Shown here: positions 11,004 through 23,414 of the stretch, in pieces
Layout: every line of letters begins with the position of its first letter
Position numbering within the stretch: the stretch's first letter is position 1
DNA from: Pollenia angustigena
Lineage: Eukaryota; Arthropoda; Insecta; Diptera; Polleniidae
Assembly (NCBI GenBank): GCA_930367215.1
Contig: OV884058.1
Location: 199,968,208-200,032,207, forward strand
Direction of reading: 5' to 3'
DNA: 64,000 nucleotides
Notes under the pieces: model-generated
Told to the model about the DNA's origin: nothing
Databases searched by the model: none
The model's input: the letters and a program-made list of their open reading frames with translations, nothing else
Made by a program: the position numbers and the translations under genes

Positions 11004-12294
11004 ACAGTCACCAGTACTAGTGACACAAAATACCAAAGTTGCCAAAAACGGAGAAAATTTCGATCCGAATCGAAACGCAGAATAGGGGTGATTATACCCC
11101 ATGCAATGGTATTTTCAATAGACATTTAACAAGTGCGTGTCATTGGAAATCTACTACTGACGTTGGTACTACTGACTAGGTAGTTCTTTTGGGAAATCGC
11201 AGTACATTTAAGTAAAAGTAGTCTACACTTTTTGTAAGAATACGAAATCATAACAATCTTTTTTAATTATTTCTTGAACTTTTATAGGAATTGTACTTCT
11301 CAGTTGTTATTGTTTTTTCGTATTTAAGCCAAATATAGTTGCAAATGTAATATAGTGTAGACACTTCGTTGACAATGTCACCAATATAGTGGACAAAACT
11401 GGTGACTTGGAGACACTTGCACCCAGGTTTCCTTCAGGTTATATACATATACCAGTGTTTCCAAGTGTTAGTGGAGTGAAGTTAGTGCCGTTTATGCGCA
11501 TAGATTTCGTTTTATTAGAAGGACGTGTTGCACTCGCTGCAACGGGATCAAGCATATTTCGTCCAGGGTGGGCCAAAAGTCACCATTTAAATACAATTTC
11601 ATATATTGTTGCTCTATAATAATAATATTATTATATGAAATTGTATTATATTTTAGAAATGTGATCATAATCTTTGAATCCTTTCTTAATAAATTTTATT
11701 TTAATAATTTAATGAACCGTTCGATAAAATAATGAAAAGTTCATGAATTCAACGAACCAAATTCGTAAATATTATTTTCTGTAAATTAATAATTTAGTAA
11801 AAGAATCTTTTGATTCAAAGAAGTTATTCGTAAATTCAGTGATTTTTTTCGTTAATTCAGCTAATAATTTTGTTTTACAAATTTGTTGACTCAACGATGG
11901 CAGGGCATTGTCTCACTGAATTATTTTTTTAAATTTCCCCTTGCAACATTATACCACCTGCCCCTATAAAATTAAAAAGACTCATAATTGAAATTCTTAT
12001 ATTTATATTTATTTATATTTATTATGGTTTATATATAATTTTCACAACGATGTTGTCGTCCGTATTCATTTACAAGTTCATTCATTATTATAACGAATTG
12101 TATGTCATTCTTTATAAAGTCATGTAACGAAATATTTAATAAATGCATGTTCATCGAGTCACTGAAAGGCACGTAAATTTATATACATGGATCAATTTAT
12201 TATTATTATTATTATTATTATTAATAAAGGTTGTTCGTTTCTATTATAAACACTTTTTGGTTCAGCCCTAATATAACTTAAGATAGCTATAATA
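11004..12294. other. AT-rich interior of duplicated block with ATT microsatellite
   Basis: No gene recognised. A short palindromic ATAATAATATTATTAT run is near 11620. An ATT microsatellite at about 12195-12222 is the only place where the two blocks differ in length. Block 2 equivalents lie at 15447-16734. Confidence 0.5.
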
Positions 12295-12649
12295 AAGGGT
12301 GGTTAAATTGTAAGCGCCGATGTTGAATGTGAACCACACCTAAACGCCAAGTTTTTTCCGAATTTTATTTGACATTTCTCTATTTCAGACTTACTCAATT
12401 TGAACCATGGAGAGATACACAATCCAACAACGTGTTAAAGTTATCCAGACTTATTATGAAAATGGGCGTTCAAATCAAAATGCATATCGTGCACTTCGTG
12501 ATTTTTTTGGTCAATTTGATCGTCCAAATGTGCGTACAATCGCAAAAATCGTGGAAAAATTCGAGCAAACCGGGTCTGTAGAAGATGTGAGAACACCAGT
12601 GCATGCTCGTACAGCTCGTACTGCAGGAAATATTGCTGCTGTTCGCGAT
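12295..12649 (+). mobile_element. 5' fragment of the DD41D-type mariner
   Basis: Holds the left TIR (from AAGGGTGGTTAAATT at 12295) and the first 81 codons of transposase (12407-12649), then stops at the duplication junction. It is identical to 16735-17089. The last residues of any frame crossing the junction are not mariner sequence. Confidence 0.85.
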
Positions 12650-12885
12650 TGAAATTTATTGTTGAGGGAATGCAAGCTTTTCACTGGTTGCTTAGGCCAG
12701 ATTATCAGGAAACCTTTTACAATGATTTTAGAAAAGCTAAATATAATCAAATATTTCATTGAAATTGGTTAATTTTGATTCATCTCAAGTGTAATTTGAA
12801 TTTTGCTGGTGGTAGCACTGGGTGGCAACCCTAAAAAAATTCGACAGCTTAGAGTTAGTAAAATGAAGCGTTACATGATAACCCC

Positions 12886-13577
12886 GGGTCTCCACGTAGC
12901 AATATTTATTGCAGCAAACGTCAAATTTGATTGCTCCATAAAATTTGCGACGTATAGACCGCATAATGCCATGAGTGGCAATCCATTGCGCACTGATTGC
13001 TCTTCTTATTGCTTGAGCAATTATTGCTTAGCAATCTGCTGTCAAATCAGTTGTAATTTATCTGACATTTCATTTCGCTGTACTTTTGGTTATTTATTAG
13101 TGTGTTTATTTATTAAAAAAAGCAAGTGAAAAAATACTTCAACAAAATACAGAAAAAGTTTTTATATATTACATTTTTAAATAAATGCAATATCAACAAA
13201 AGCAAACGAAGAATTTGTTTTTTTTTTGTATATTTTTATTTTTTCAATAGAACAATACAAGTTTTAGGTTTTTTTCATATGCAAATAAACAAAAAAGCAA
13301 TACAAAACACAGCTACGACAATTACAATTAATTATTTTATTAATTAATTTAAAAAAGAAAATTTAACAATCACTTCAAAACACAACATAAAACATTTGTT
13401 TTAAATACAGCCACAAAACTTTATACAACTACTCGAGGTGAAAATTGCAAATTTATGGCAAAGCAATAACAAGTGTTCTCCTGCAATATAATCAGCAATC
13501 ATTGCTCCACTGTTCTGTCATTGTTCTGCCGACGTTATTGCTTGTACTTAGCAATAAAAATTGCTACGTGGAGACCC
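12886..13577. mobile_element. 692-bp TIR element, duplicated copy
   Basis: Same element as at 8443-9134, carried along by the tandem duplication; by eye the sequence is identical. Confidence 0.65.
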
Positions 13578-14974
13578 AGCGTAAAGCAACGTGTCTGCAT
13601 TATTTAACAATAATTCAAAAAGAATGAAAGGTTGCAGTTCAAAAATTTCAGAATATGGCCGGTATAGTATTTTTCCTTCGTCAACTGTGAAGAGATTAAT
13701 TAAAAAATTCAGGGAGCTATGACCCTGTAACGGCAACGCTGGCTACAACACATACTTTGTTGTGGCACCGATGCCATTTGACAACTCCAAGTGATTATGC
13801 CTTGCACTAACAGCTACATGTTGATAAATTGATATCAATTGTTGTTTCAGGCAGTTGTGTTGACGTTCGTCTTGTATTTTTACAAAAAGGTGTTCAATTT
13901 GTTCTGCCAGATCTTGTTTTTAAACTTCTTTAAAGAAAAAAAAAAAATATATAAAAGTCTTAATTTGTTGTATGTTCTTATTTTTCTTCTTTCTTATCTT
14001 TCTCAATTCTTGTTCATGTTATACAAATTTGACATATTGACAGCTTCTTTAGATAAAATGTAACATCCTTTAAAACTTTTCTATAAAACAATAATAAAAA
14101 CACAAAATAAACCAAAGAATTTAAAGAAATCTTAAAATGCCATGGTCATTGTTAAATCATTTTACAATCATTAATTTAATTATAGACTACAAAATTGATC
14201 CATGTTTTTTGTAAAGAAACTTTTTAACCAGACTTTATTTTCATTTTATAAAGTCATTCACCCCCGCACAAAATTTCTGAGCAATTAAACGAACATAGAA
14301 ATGATCTTTTAATCGCCTGCTATTGACAACAGTTTTTAATAAATAATTAATAAACTACTTTCAGTTTTATTTTTTTTAAAGATGATGAATAATTAATAAT
14401 ATTAAATCTTTTATTATTTTGGTTTAATAAATTAATCAAGAAAATAATTTAATTGCAATTTTTTTATATTTGTGAAGTGAGAAATATTTTTTGATGTTCA
14501 TTTGTGTTGTTCTAAAAGACAGGGACGTAACACAAAATAGGGGTTCTAAATATAATTAAGGTACGAATCTATAATTTGCTAATTTTTTTAAATAAATTAA
14601 CAAGGCCTCTTACAAATGTTCAGTATTAACTGGATTATCCTTAAATAATTTTAACTTTAGCCAAAATGAAATATAGATAAAAACCTCAAATAACTTACTG
14701 ATTTGTATATGAGTTCATAAGTGAAACACGGGTCTTAACAAAAGAGTTCTATTGAGTCTTGTTTACCACTGTTTTCTTTTCTTATTAAGCTCTTTATATA
14801 TTTTCCGCCTTCAGAAATCTTTTGGGCACCTTCGGCTACTACTATCCTACGGGCTATATTTTAGTGATTTACGGGAAATGTCATCTTCAGATTTTCGTAA
14901 CATTTGACCGAATCAAGTAACGTGTAGCCTGGCGCATACGGATATCACTAGCAATTGGAGTTGTCTTGCTATAC

Positions 14975-15393
14975 GCAGAGTAAAAACATGTTTAAATATG
15001 GCCAGCTCCAACAAAACTATTTTTAAAGAAAATTGTAAACATATTATGTTTAATTTGACTATATTATTGTTGCATCACATTTTATGGTTTAATATGACAA
15101 TAATTTCTTTTTAAATTAACAATAGTATTTCCCTCTTTTTCAAGAGCAACATACTATGGTTGAAAACTAACCATGCTATTGTAAACGTTAAATATATTTT
15201 AGTTATTATTAACCATAACATGTTCGGAGGCAACCATTATATGGTTGTGGCTTCTTGATGGAGGACTAATTAAACCATAATATGTTTGTATGTGACAATA
15301 ATATGGTTAAATTAAACATAATATGTTTACAATTTTCTTTAAAAAAAGTTTTGTTGGAGATGACCATATTTCAACATGGTTTTTCTCTGGGTG
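14975..15393. mobile_element. MITE family B, copy in block 2
   Basis: Duplicate of 10532-10950, with the same arms and interior, shifted by 4443 bp. Confidence 0.6.
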
Positions 15394-16734
15394 TATATAC
15401 CCTGCAGAAAATGTCATTAGTGAATCTGTACTGATTCACTAATGACACAGTCACCAGTACTAGTGACACAAAATACCAAAGTTGCCAAAAACGGAGAAAA
15501 TTTCGATCCGAATCGAAACGCAGAATAGGGGTGATTATACCCCATGCAATGGTATTTTCAATAGACATTTAACAAGTGCGTGTCATTGGAAATCTACTAC
15601 TGACGTTGGTACTACTGACTAGGTAGTTCTTTTGGGAAATCGCAGTACATTTAAGTAAAAGTAGTCTACACTTTTTGTAAGAATACGAAATCATAACAAT
15701 CTTTTTTAATTATTTCTTGAACTTTTATAGGAATTGTACTTCTCAGTTGTTATTGTTTTTTCGTATTTAAGCCAAATATAGTTGCAAATGTAATATAGTG
15801 TAGACACTTCGTTGACAATGTCACCAATATAGTGGACAAAACTGGTGACTTGGAGACACTTGCACCCAGGTTTCCTTCAGGTTATATACATATACCAGTG
15901 TTTCCAAGTGTTAGTGGAGTGAAGTTAGTGCCGTTTATGCGCATAGATTTCGTTTTATTAGAAGGACGTGTTGCACTCGCTGCAACGGGATCAAGCATAT
16001 TTCGTCCAGGGTGGGCCAAAAGTCACCATTTAAATACAATTTCATATATTGTTGCTCTATAATAATAATATTATTATATGAAATTGTATTATATTTTAGA
16101 AATGTGATCATAATCTTTGAATCCTTTCTTAATAAATTTTATTTTAATAATTTAATGAACCGTTCGATAAAATAATGAAAAGTTCATGAATTCAACGAAC
16201 CAAATTCGTAAATATTATTTTCTGTAAATTAATAATTTAGTAAAAGAATCTTTTGATTCAAAGAAGTTATTCGTAAATTCAGTGATTTTTTTCGTTAATT
16301 CAGCTAATAATTTTGTTTTACAAATTTGTTGACTCAACGATGGCAGGGCATTGTCTCACTGAATTATTTTTTTAAATTTCCCCTTGCAACATTATACCAC
16401 CTGCCCCTATAAAATTAAAAAGACTCATAATTGAAATTCTTATATTTATATTTATTTATATTTATTATGGTTTATATATAATTTTCACAACGATGTTGTC
16501 GTCCGTATTCATTTACAAGTTCATTCATTATTATAACGAATTGTATGTCATTCTTTATAAAGTCATGTAACGAAATATTTAATAAATGCATGTTCATCGA
16601 GTCACTGAAAGGCACGTAAATTTATATACATGGATCAATTTATTATTATTATTATTATTATTAATAAAGGTTGTTCGTTTCTATTATAAACACTTTTTGG
16701 TTCAGCCCTAATATAACTTAAGATAGCTATAATA

Positions 16735-17974
16735 AAGGGTGGTTAAATTGTAAGCGCCGATGTTGAATGTGAACCACACCTAAACGCCAAGTTTTTTCCG
16801 AATTTTATTTGACATTTCTCTATTTCAGACTTACTCAATTTGAACCATGGAGAGATACACAATCCAACAACGTGTTAAAGTTATCCAGACTTATTATGAA
16901 AATGGGCGTTCAAATCAAAATGCATATCGTGCACTTCGTGATTTTTTTGGTCAATTTGATCGTCCAAATGTGCGTACAATCGCAAAAATCGTGGAAAAAT
17001 TCGAGCAAACCGGGTCTGTAGAAGATGTGAGAACACCAGTGCATGCTCGTACAGCTCGTACTGCAGGAAATATTGCTGCTGTTCGCGATAGTGTGGCTGA
17101 AGAGCCGTCCACCTAAACTCGTCGTCGTGCCCAACAATTGCACCTCTCACGCTCGTCGTTGATGAACATTATGCATAAAGACTTGCATTTACACGCTTAC
17201 AAGGTGCAATTGGCTAAAGAACTAAAGCCTCTTGACCATTCCAAACGTCGTGAATGGACAGAATGGTGGCAAGAAATGGCAACAGTGGATGATCAATTTT
17301 CGAAGAAAATCATCTTCAGTGATGAGGCACATTTTCACCTCAGCGGATTCGTCAATAAACAGAATTGCCGCATTTGGTGCGGTTTATGGGCTGGCGGCAT
17401 CATCGGGCCGTATTTTTTCCAAAATGAGCCCGGTCAGGCAGTTACTGTGAATGGTGTTCGCTATCGTGAGATGATAACGAACTTTTTATGGCCCGAATTG
17501 GAAGATATGGATGTGGACGATATGTGGTTTCAGCAGGACGGTGCCACTTGCCACACAGCTAACGAAACAATGGCTCTTTTGCGCAACAAATTCAATGGCC
17601 GTGTTATCTAACGTAATGGCGATGTCAATTGGCCGCCAAGATCATGTGATTTGACACCGTTGGACTTTTTTCTTTGGGGTTATTTGAAAGAAAAGGTGTA
17701 CGTCGATAAGCCAGCAACAATTCAAGAGCTAAAGGATGAGATAATTCGGCACATTAACGGCATAGAACCTCCATTATGCCTCAGGGTCATCGAAAATTTG
17801 GACCATCGGATGGAGGTGTGCCGCCGTAGTCGCGGCGCCCATTTGGCCGATATTTTGTTCCATACTTAATTGAGTAATACCAATATATCATAATAAAATA
17901 AAATTACAATAATTTTCTAAATAGTTTGTGTTTTATTCAAAATCAACATCGGCCCTTGAAATTTAACCACCCTT
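16735..17974 (+). mobile_element. mariner-like element, DD41D type, full length (1240 bp)
   Basis: TA target dinucleotides flank it (16733-16734, 17975-17976). The TIR begins AAGGGTGGTTAAATT at both ends and continues with an AAGxGCCGATGTTGA block, about 33 matches over 40 bp. One transposase frame fills the element. Length, TA target and transposase fit Tc1/mariner. The element predates the tandem duplication, because its 5' part occurs in both blocks. Confidence 0.9.
16847..17869 (+). pseudogene. mariner transposase (DD41D, rosa-like), two nonsense codons
   Basis: The 340-codon frame has a helix-turn-helix N-terminus (about residues 5-55, QQRVKVIQTYYENGRS...) and a DDE_3-type catalytic core: D159 in FSDEAHF, D231 in WFQQDG and D273 in LTPLD. 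Counting the stop as one position, 41 residues lie between the second and third Asp, the spacing described for the rosa family. The C-terminus has RRSRGAHLADILFHT. Two TAA codons interrupt the otherwise intact frame, at residue 90 (17114-17116) and residue 255 (17609-17611). There are no frameshifts and the three Asp residues survive, so inactivation is recent. It could be trans-mobilised by an active relative. Confidence 0.9.
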
Positions 17975-18229
17975 TATAATCTAATTAATTAATATTTAGT
18001 AATTTATTCTAAAAACTCAACCGCTAAAATTTAACATAAAAAATTTACCCATGTTTTGATCCAAATAATTCAAGTAGAAATCAATATACCTTTTTCTAGA
18101 TTACCTTTCAGTGCAACTAGTAATTATAAGATTATAAGAAGGAATTTTAGGTACGGTCGCTAAATTGTTAACAAATGTTAACATATAAATGGAAGTTAAA
18201 GCTATTTAAGGATGGGAGCTTTGAGCGAA

Positions 18230-19050
18230 TGTGAAACAATTCGAAAGATTTTTAATGGGCATAAAATATTTTTGGTACGAATTTAAATTAAATACCATCA
18301 TAATTAGATTGCTTACGGACACAAAGAGTCTTATTTGGATGTGAAATTATAGCCCGAGTCCCACCACGAAGTCTATCGTCCATATTTGATCAAATTATAT
18401 ACAAAATTTGAACTTGTACTTTGCGCACAATGCTAACATGCCAGCCAGACGGACGGATGGACATCGTTAGATCACTTTAAAAAGTGACTCTGAGTCGATC
18501 GGGATACTAAAAGATTGGTCTAGAGAACAGGGGGCAAATTATGGCAGTCGTTATCGAATACTTTTTCGATTCGAAAGCAATTTTGTTTTTTATTCTTTCT
18601 GTCCATACTGAACGGATCGAAATTATTTTTTTAGAGTTGTGAAGCATTTATTTGAAAAAATACAACACCGAAAAAATAATTACGATTCGATCAGTTTCGA
18701 CTGAAATAAAATTGCTTTCGAATCGAAAAAGTATTCGATAACGACTGCCGTAATTTGCCTCCAGATTTTCGAAAAAAAAAATAAATTTAATTGCTGCGAA
18801 AGCCTACAAAATATGCCTTAAAAAGTCAAAATATGCGCTATTAACCTAAAATATGCTGCAAAAAGGCTCTTTTAACTAAATAATGCAAAAAATACTGCAA
18901 ACGATAAAATATGCACTAACAAATCGATGCCAAAATTCATAAAAAGCTCTAAAACGGATAAATATATTGTTTCTGCCTTCATTGGTTGCACAAGGAAAAA
19001 CATGCAATTGCATATTTATGATTTCCCTGATAATTATTTTAGAAATTTAT
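18230..19050 (+). repeat. composite dispersed repeat C, copy 1
   Basis: Two blocks, 18230-18530 (contains GACGGACGGATGGACATCG and TTAGATCACTTTAAAAAGTG) and 18780-19050 (contains AAAATATGC words and ACATGCAATTGCATATTT), recur in the same order at 22540-23240. The GGACGGATGGACAT motif is typical, from memory, of transposon tails in flies. Copy 1 is split by the foldback at 18531-18762. Confidence 0.65.
18531..18762. mobile_element. 232-bp foldback MITE, ~60-bp arms
   Basis: GGGGCAAATTATGGCAGTCG at the left is mirrored by the complement of the right end (CGACTGCCGTAATTTGCC). The arms extend through a CGATTCGAAAGCAATTTT block for about 60 bp with few mismatches, leaving a short loop. No coding content. 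Target duplication is not clear. Confidence 0.7.
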
Positions 19051-19387
19051 CTTAACTTACAATTTCATTGTAAACAACTATAAATAAATTATTTCTGTTT
19101 TGTTATTGAATTTTAATATGTTGTTATTAAAAAAAACTTTTAGCCATTTTTTTTAGCCCATTTAAGCCATTTGCCCCCGTAAATTTAGCCATTTTTGTTC
19201 ACCAAGTCTTGGCAACAATGATTAAAGGCCATAATCGGTTATATTTTTTTTAATGTACTTATTCATATGCAGCGATAAAACAAAAAAATATTTATATATA
19301 TGTACAACCAAAAATTCTTCCAATGTAAACAGTTATTTTCTTAAAATTTAACTGTTCTTTAATGCTGACAATAACATTTATAAATAA

Positions 19388-19985
19388 CTAGCTGGCCCGG
19401 CAAACGTTGTTTTGCCACATAATTTATTTCTTTCAGATGTAACAGTGTCTGCTAGCCAAATTTTAAGAAAAAATTATAGGCTATAGTTCTTTCCTACCCA
19501 ATTTCAAGAAAGTTAATTGATTAGTTAAGAAGATAAGAAGATATAGGGCGGCAAAGCTTTTACCCCTCTTGCACTATTCAATGACCTGTCCACTTTCCGA
19601 TGTTACAGTGTGTGCATGCCAAATTTTAAGAAAACCGGTTGATTAGTTAAGAAGGAGGGGGAGCTTTTACCCTCTTGCTCTATTTCACGCCCTAAATAAT
19701 AAAAACTATAGGCTATAGAACTTTGTAGTTGTAATACTATTTGCCTGCCTCTCACCCTATTTCACATCCTATTCCCTGTTCTCTTTCAGATGTTACATTT
19801 TCTGCATGCCAAATTTTAAAACTACCGGTTGATTAGTTTAGAAGATTGCGGAGTGGGAGCTGTTACCCCTATTGCAATATTTTGCGTCCTCTAGCGATAT
19901 GAAATATACTATTCCTATTTTCATACCTAACAAATATTCATAAAAATCGGTCAAGCCGTTTTTGAGGAGTTCAAAATGGAGGGAA
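19388..19985 (+). mobile_element. LINE-like 3' tail (CAAACGTTGTTTTGCC type)
   Basis: Starts CTAGCTGGCCCGGCAAACG then TTGTTTTGCCAC, and near 19940 has AAAATCGGTCAAGCCGTTTT with GAGGAGTT downstream. This combination is a widespread insect repeat tail that I associate from memory with RTE-like LINEs. Inside are tandem partial copies of a TTTCAGATGTTACA...GATTAGTTAAGAAG unit (about 19430, 19590, 19785). No reverse transcriptase is present. Confidence 0.4.
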
Positions 19986-20243
19986 TTTTGTTGATAATTG
20001 TATGGGAATATAAAAACATGTTTCGGAATGAATGCAGTGTTCACTAAAATGGCTATAGCTCATGAACCTATACACATTTGAAGACCTTTGATACATAAAA
20101 ACTTTGGTATTGACTTTAAACAAAATCGTTTCACGCTTTTCAGAGAACATCAATTACTAACACAATGCAACTTATTTTTATATATATTTAAATATAATTA
20201 TCTCAAAAACTGTCTTAAAATTAGCAATGGAAATAGTTTTTTT

Positions 20244-20892
20244 TTAATTAGCCGCGGCGCGCTTAGAGGTACAGAGGTGCAGAGGTACAGTGCCTGAACT
20301 TTCGGTAATAGAAATTTCTAGAGGATAACTGTTAGTTTTTTCTTTCGTGAGTTGTTTGTATGGTACGAGTATGTTATATCCTTCATTTTGTAACCAATGC
20401 ATTAGATACTCGTATTTTTCTTTTGTAAGTTCAAGCTTTGTAAACATCCCCAAAGTTTTTAATGTACAAATTTTGTGGTTGGTTTTTGAAATACTAGAAG
20501 AAAAATCAATTACTTCTTGAGGAAACATAGAACGTACTTCATCCCTTTTGTATCGTTTGGCGCGATCACAGCACTCCTCAAACGATTTGCGTGGCCGACC
20601 AAGTGCAGAACTGGTAGAACATTCAGCCTCAGTAAACTTAATTGTAAATGTGCCTTCAACCCAATTTGCATTCTTTTTTTTCAAATCGCGACTTCGTACG
20701 GTTAGAATCCTGCCATCTTTGTTTGAAGTTACAGTAAAAGTTTTTATATATTGTATCCAAAATTTCACATGCTCTAGTATCGTTTAAGCCAACGTGCAAT
20801 TGTTGCAAAAACTGTTTTAATTTTGTTCTGTCTTTGGCAAATTCCAGAATCTTCGAGCATAAAACCCCATGAGAAATAGAAAAACTTTCCAT
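20244..20892 (-). pseudogene. unrecognised transposon-type protein, frameshifted and truncated
   Basis: One frame starts at an ATG at 20892 (MESFSISHGVLCSK...) and runs through LNDTRACEILDTIYK. Around 20735-20750 the coding continuity shifts to another frame that ends at 20244. The second part has GRPRKSFEECCDRAKRYKR, then TKEKYEYLMHWLQNEGYNI and SYPLEISITESSGTVPL. From memory, GRPxxSFxxxxxRxKRxK followed by KYxxI...CYPxxIxITExxAxVxLQ recurs in many uncharacterised, multicopy invertebrate proteins that look transposon-encoded; I cannot name the family. The frame ends in a TACCTCTGCACCTCTG-type simple repeat (about 20262-20290), so the rest is lost. No host function is proposed. Confidence 0.5.
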
Positions 20893-20997
20893 TGCCGTAA
20901 ATAATTAAAAAAAAAAACAGAGAAAAATCGGTTGTGCTTTTCGCGTTCGTCAGCACTTGTTGAATGACAAAAAAAATACTACGTATTTTTCAATATT

Positions 20998-22539
20998 TTA
21001 CTGACAGGTACGTTCCAAAACATGAGCACTAATAGCTGTGGGTGGAATTTTTGTGAAAAAATCATACTGGTAGCCAACGGAAAACCCCAAATAATTAAAA
21101 AAATGCACTTTCCTTTTTTTCCTTTCAAATGTCCACGCACATTTATTACCGCTTATTACTTTGCTACCGCAATCATTAAAATCAAATAACCTTTTGTTTA
21201 TTACTTTTTTTTTTTGAATTCTAAGAATCATAAAAAAAGTCATAAATGTTTTTGCAAAGAATTTTGTGCATATCTCGAGCAAATTTTTGAAATGCATACC
21301 TTCACTTAATTGTTAATAAAAGCGAAACGCGTTCATCGATTTTCATGATTTATGTCTCATTTATTTCATAGGTTATGCGACTTCACGTGAAAGTAATAGG
21401 ACTTGAAACTTTTTTTTTTACTGTTTTGGATTTTTTATGAATTAAATATAAAAAATTTAAATTTTTTGGGCAAAAAATATTTTTTTCTTCATACATTTAT
21501 TTATAACTGCGAAACAGTTGCTTATGTAGCAAAATGTTATATAAACAGATGAAAGTAATTGCAATTCTTGATTTTTCTAAATTTTTTTCAGCAAAATCCG
21601 ACTAGTGGTTCTCGAGTTATGTTAAACAAAAGAGCCTTATCAGAATTGAGTCCCGAATCAATCAGCTGAAAAATGTTGTACTGTGTAATGCAACAAATTG
21701 AGAGGTGGCACCTGGTGGCACTTGAAATTGATTAATAATGTTAAAACAGATATAAGACAATGTATTAGTAGTGATTTCAAACTAAAGAAAAGTTAAGATC
21801 AAATTGCAGGTCCAAATGTTTGGAGAAAAATGGGATTTTTGTAATATGTTCATAAAAATACACAAAAAAAAAAAAAACTTAAGTCTCTGCAGATTTTTAT
21901 TTTCAATTTTAGTATACTGAAATATACTACTTTAAATAGAAAAAAAAGAAAAACGTTAGCTCACATAGTAAAAAAATATTCGCATTTAAATTCTTAGGTT
22001 TAAATTAAGTTGGTTCGGTGAAACACACAAGTTCTGAGTTTGAGACGGATAAAAAAAAACTGGCAGTCAGATCGGAGTAATTCTTTTTGATTTGATTGTA
22101 CCATTTAGTTTAAAATTGCAACATATCACTGCATATTGCATGAAGACTATGTTGACAATTTGACTTTTTCCGCGAAATCCCCAGTGTGCGGCGTTTCAAA
22201 TGGCTCAGGTGTAACATGATTTATTTTTAAAAACAAGTCACAGAACGACATGCATACAAATCCCAAAAAGATAAAGAGGGAAACCAGAAAAATGCTCCTA
22301 AAAACACGTTTTATGCGCATTAAAAATGCAGTAAAAACTGGAAAATATGCCCTAAAAAATCTTAAAAATATGCCCTAAAAAAATCAAAAATTGCAAATTT
22401 GAAAACAAAATATTGAACAATTTAATAACAAAAATTTGAAAAAAAAAAAAACTTAAAAATATAATCCCTTAAGCCCATATTAGGTTAAAATTCATATAAG
22501 AGATGTTTACGCCGAATATTATCTAGATATTAACATCCA
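20998..22539. other. AT-rich stretch, nothing secure
   Basis: A minus frame at 20998-21297 (99 codons, Lys/Phe-rich) lies upstream of the broken protein at 20244-20892 and might be more of the same element, but it shows no motif. The rest is homopolymer-rich non-coding DNA. Confidence 0.4.
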
Positions 22540-23240
22540 TATTTATTTAATTTAAATACCATCATAAAAAGATGTCTTACTAACACATATAGTCTTATTT
22601 GGAAAGAAGTTTTAATGGGGAATATGTGAAATTATAGACCGATTCTCACCATTTGCACAGACCTCGTCCATTTTTGATCAAATTATCTACAAAATTGGAA
22701 CTTGTACTTTAAGCACAGGGTTAACATGGGCAGACAACCAGACAGACGGACGGATGGACATCGTTAGATCACTTTAAAAAGTGATTTTAAGCCGATCGGT
22801 ATACTAAAAGATTGGCCTACATTTCTATGTATTAAACACATCGCATAACATTTATCCTTAATGACAACCTGCTTTGTCTTACAATTTGAGAGTAAAAATT
22901 AAATGTAGACGGCGAAATTATAGTAACAAAATTTGGAAAAAAAATTATTTTCTGCGAAAGCTCCTTTAAGCATATAAAAAAAATTTATCATGTATCGAAA
23001 TATGCCTTAAAAAGGCAAAATATGCGCTATAAACTTAAAATATGCTGCAAAAAATCTCGTTTAACTAAATTATGCACAAAAATGCTGCTAACAGTAAAAT
23101 ATGCAAAAAGATGCACTAACAAATCGATTCCAAAATTCATAAAAGGCTCTAAAACGGATGAATATATTGTTTGTACCTTCATTGGTCGCACAAGGAAATA
23201 CATGCAATTGCATATTTTTGGTTTCCCTGATAATAAGCAA
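22540..23240 (+). repeat. composite dispersed repeat C, copy 2
   Basis: Same two blocks in the same order as 18230-19050: GACGGACGGATGGACATCG near 22745, and AATATGCCTTAAAAAGGC to ACATGCAATTGCATATTT at about 22985-23215. It lacks the foldback present in copy 1 but has diverged around that point, so it is not a clean empty site. Its right end lies about 175 bp past the stop codon of the gene at 23415-23855. Confidence 0.65.
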
Positions 23241-23414
23241 ATGCAAATAAATATTTATAATAATTTTTGATTATATACAAATTAACATATTAATGCATTT
23301 TAAGCATTTAAGTGGTTATAATAAAGGCAAATGAAATTAAAAAAAACCTCAAAATTAAAACTAAAGCTAAATACAAATATTAAGCAAAAACAAATGTTTT
23401 AGCGGGATGATATA

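Larger units (their letters stand above)
8207..12649 (+). repeat. tandem duplication, copy 1 (4443 bp)
   Basis: This block is repeated immediately downstream at 12650-17089. Throughout, the offset is exactly 4443 bp until an ATT microsatellite near 12200, after which it is 4440 bp because copy 1 has one more triplet. I saw no other difference. Copy 1 starts at TGAAATTTATTG after ATACAC and ends in GTTCGCGAT, inside a mariner transposase. The junction GCGAT|TGAAAT shows no microhomology longer than one base, consistent with end joining. It carries no host gene that I recognise. Confidence 0.95.
12650..17089 (+). repeat. tandem duplication, copy 2 (4440 bp)
   Basis: Second copy of the block at 8207-12649. 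It runs on without interruption into the rest of the mariner (GTTCGCGAT|AGTGTG), so the right edge of copy 2 is the ancestral sequence and the mariner was already present before duplication. Near-identity means it is very recent, kept alike by gene conversion, or an assembly artefact. Confidence 0.95.

Noticed and set aside
8207..17089. The 4.44-kb direct repeats as long terminal repeats of a retrotransposon
   Set aside because: They abut with no internal region, lack TG...CA ends, primer-binding site or polypurine tract, and break inside a mariner.
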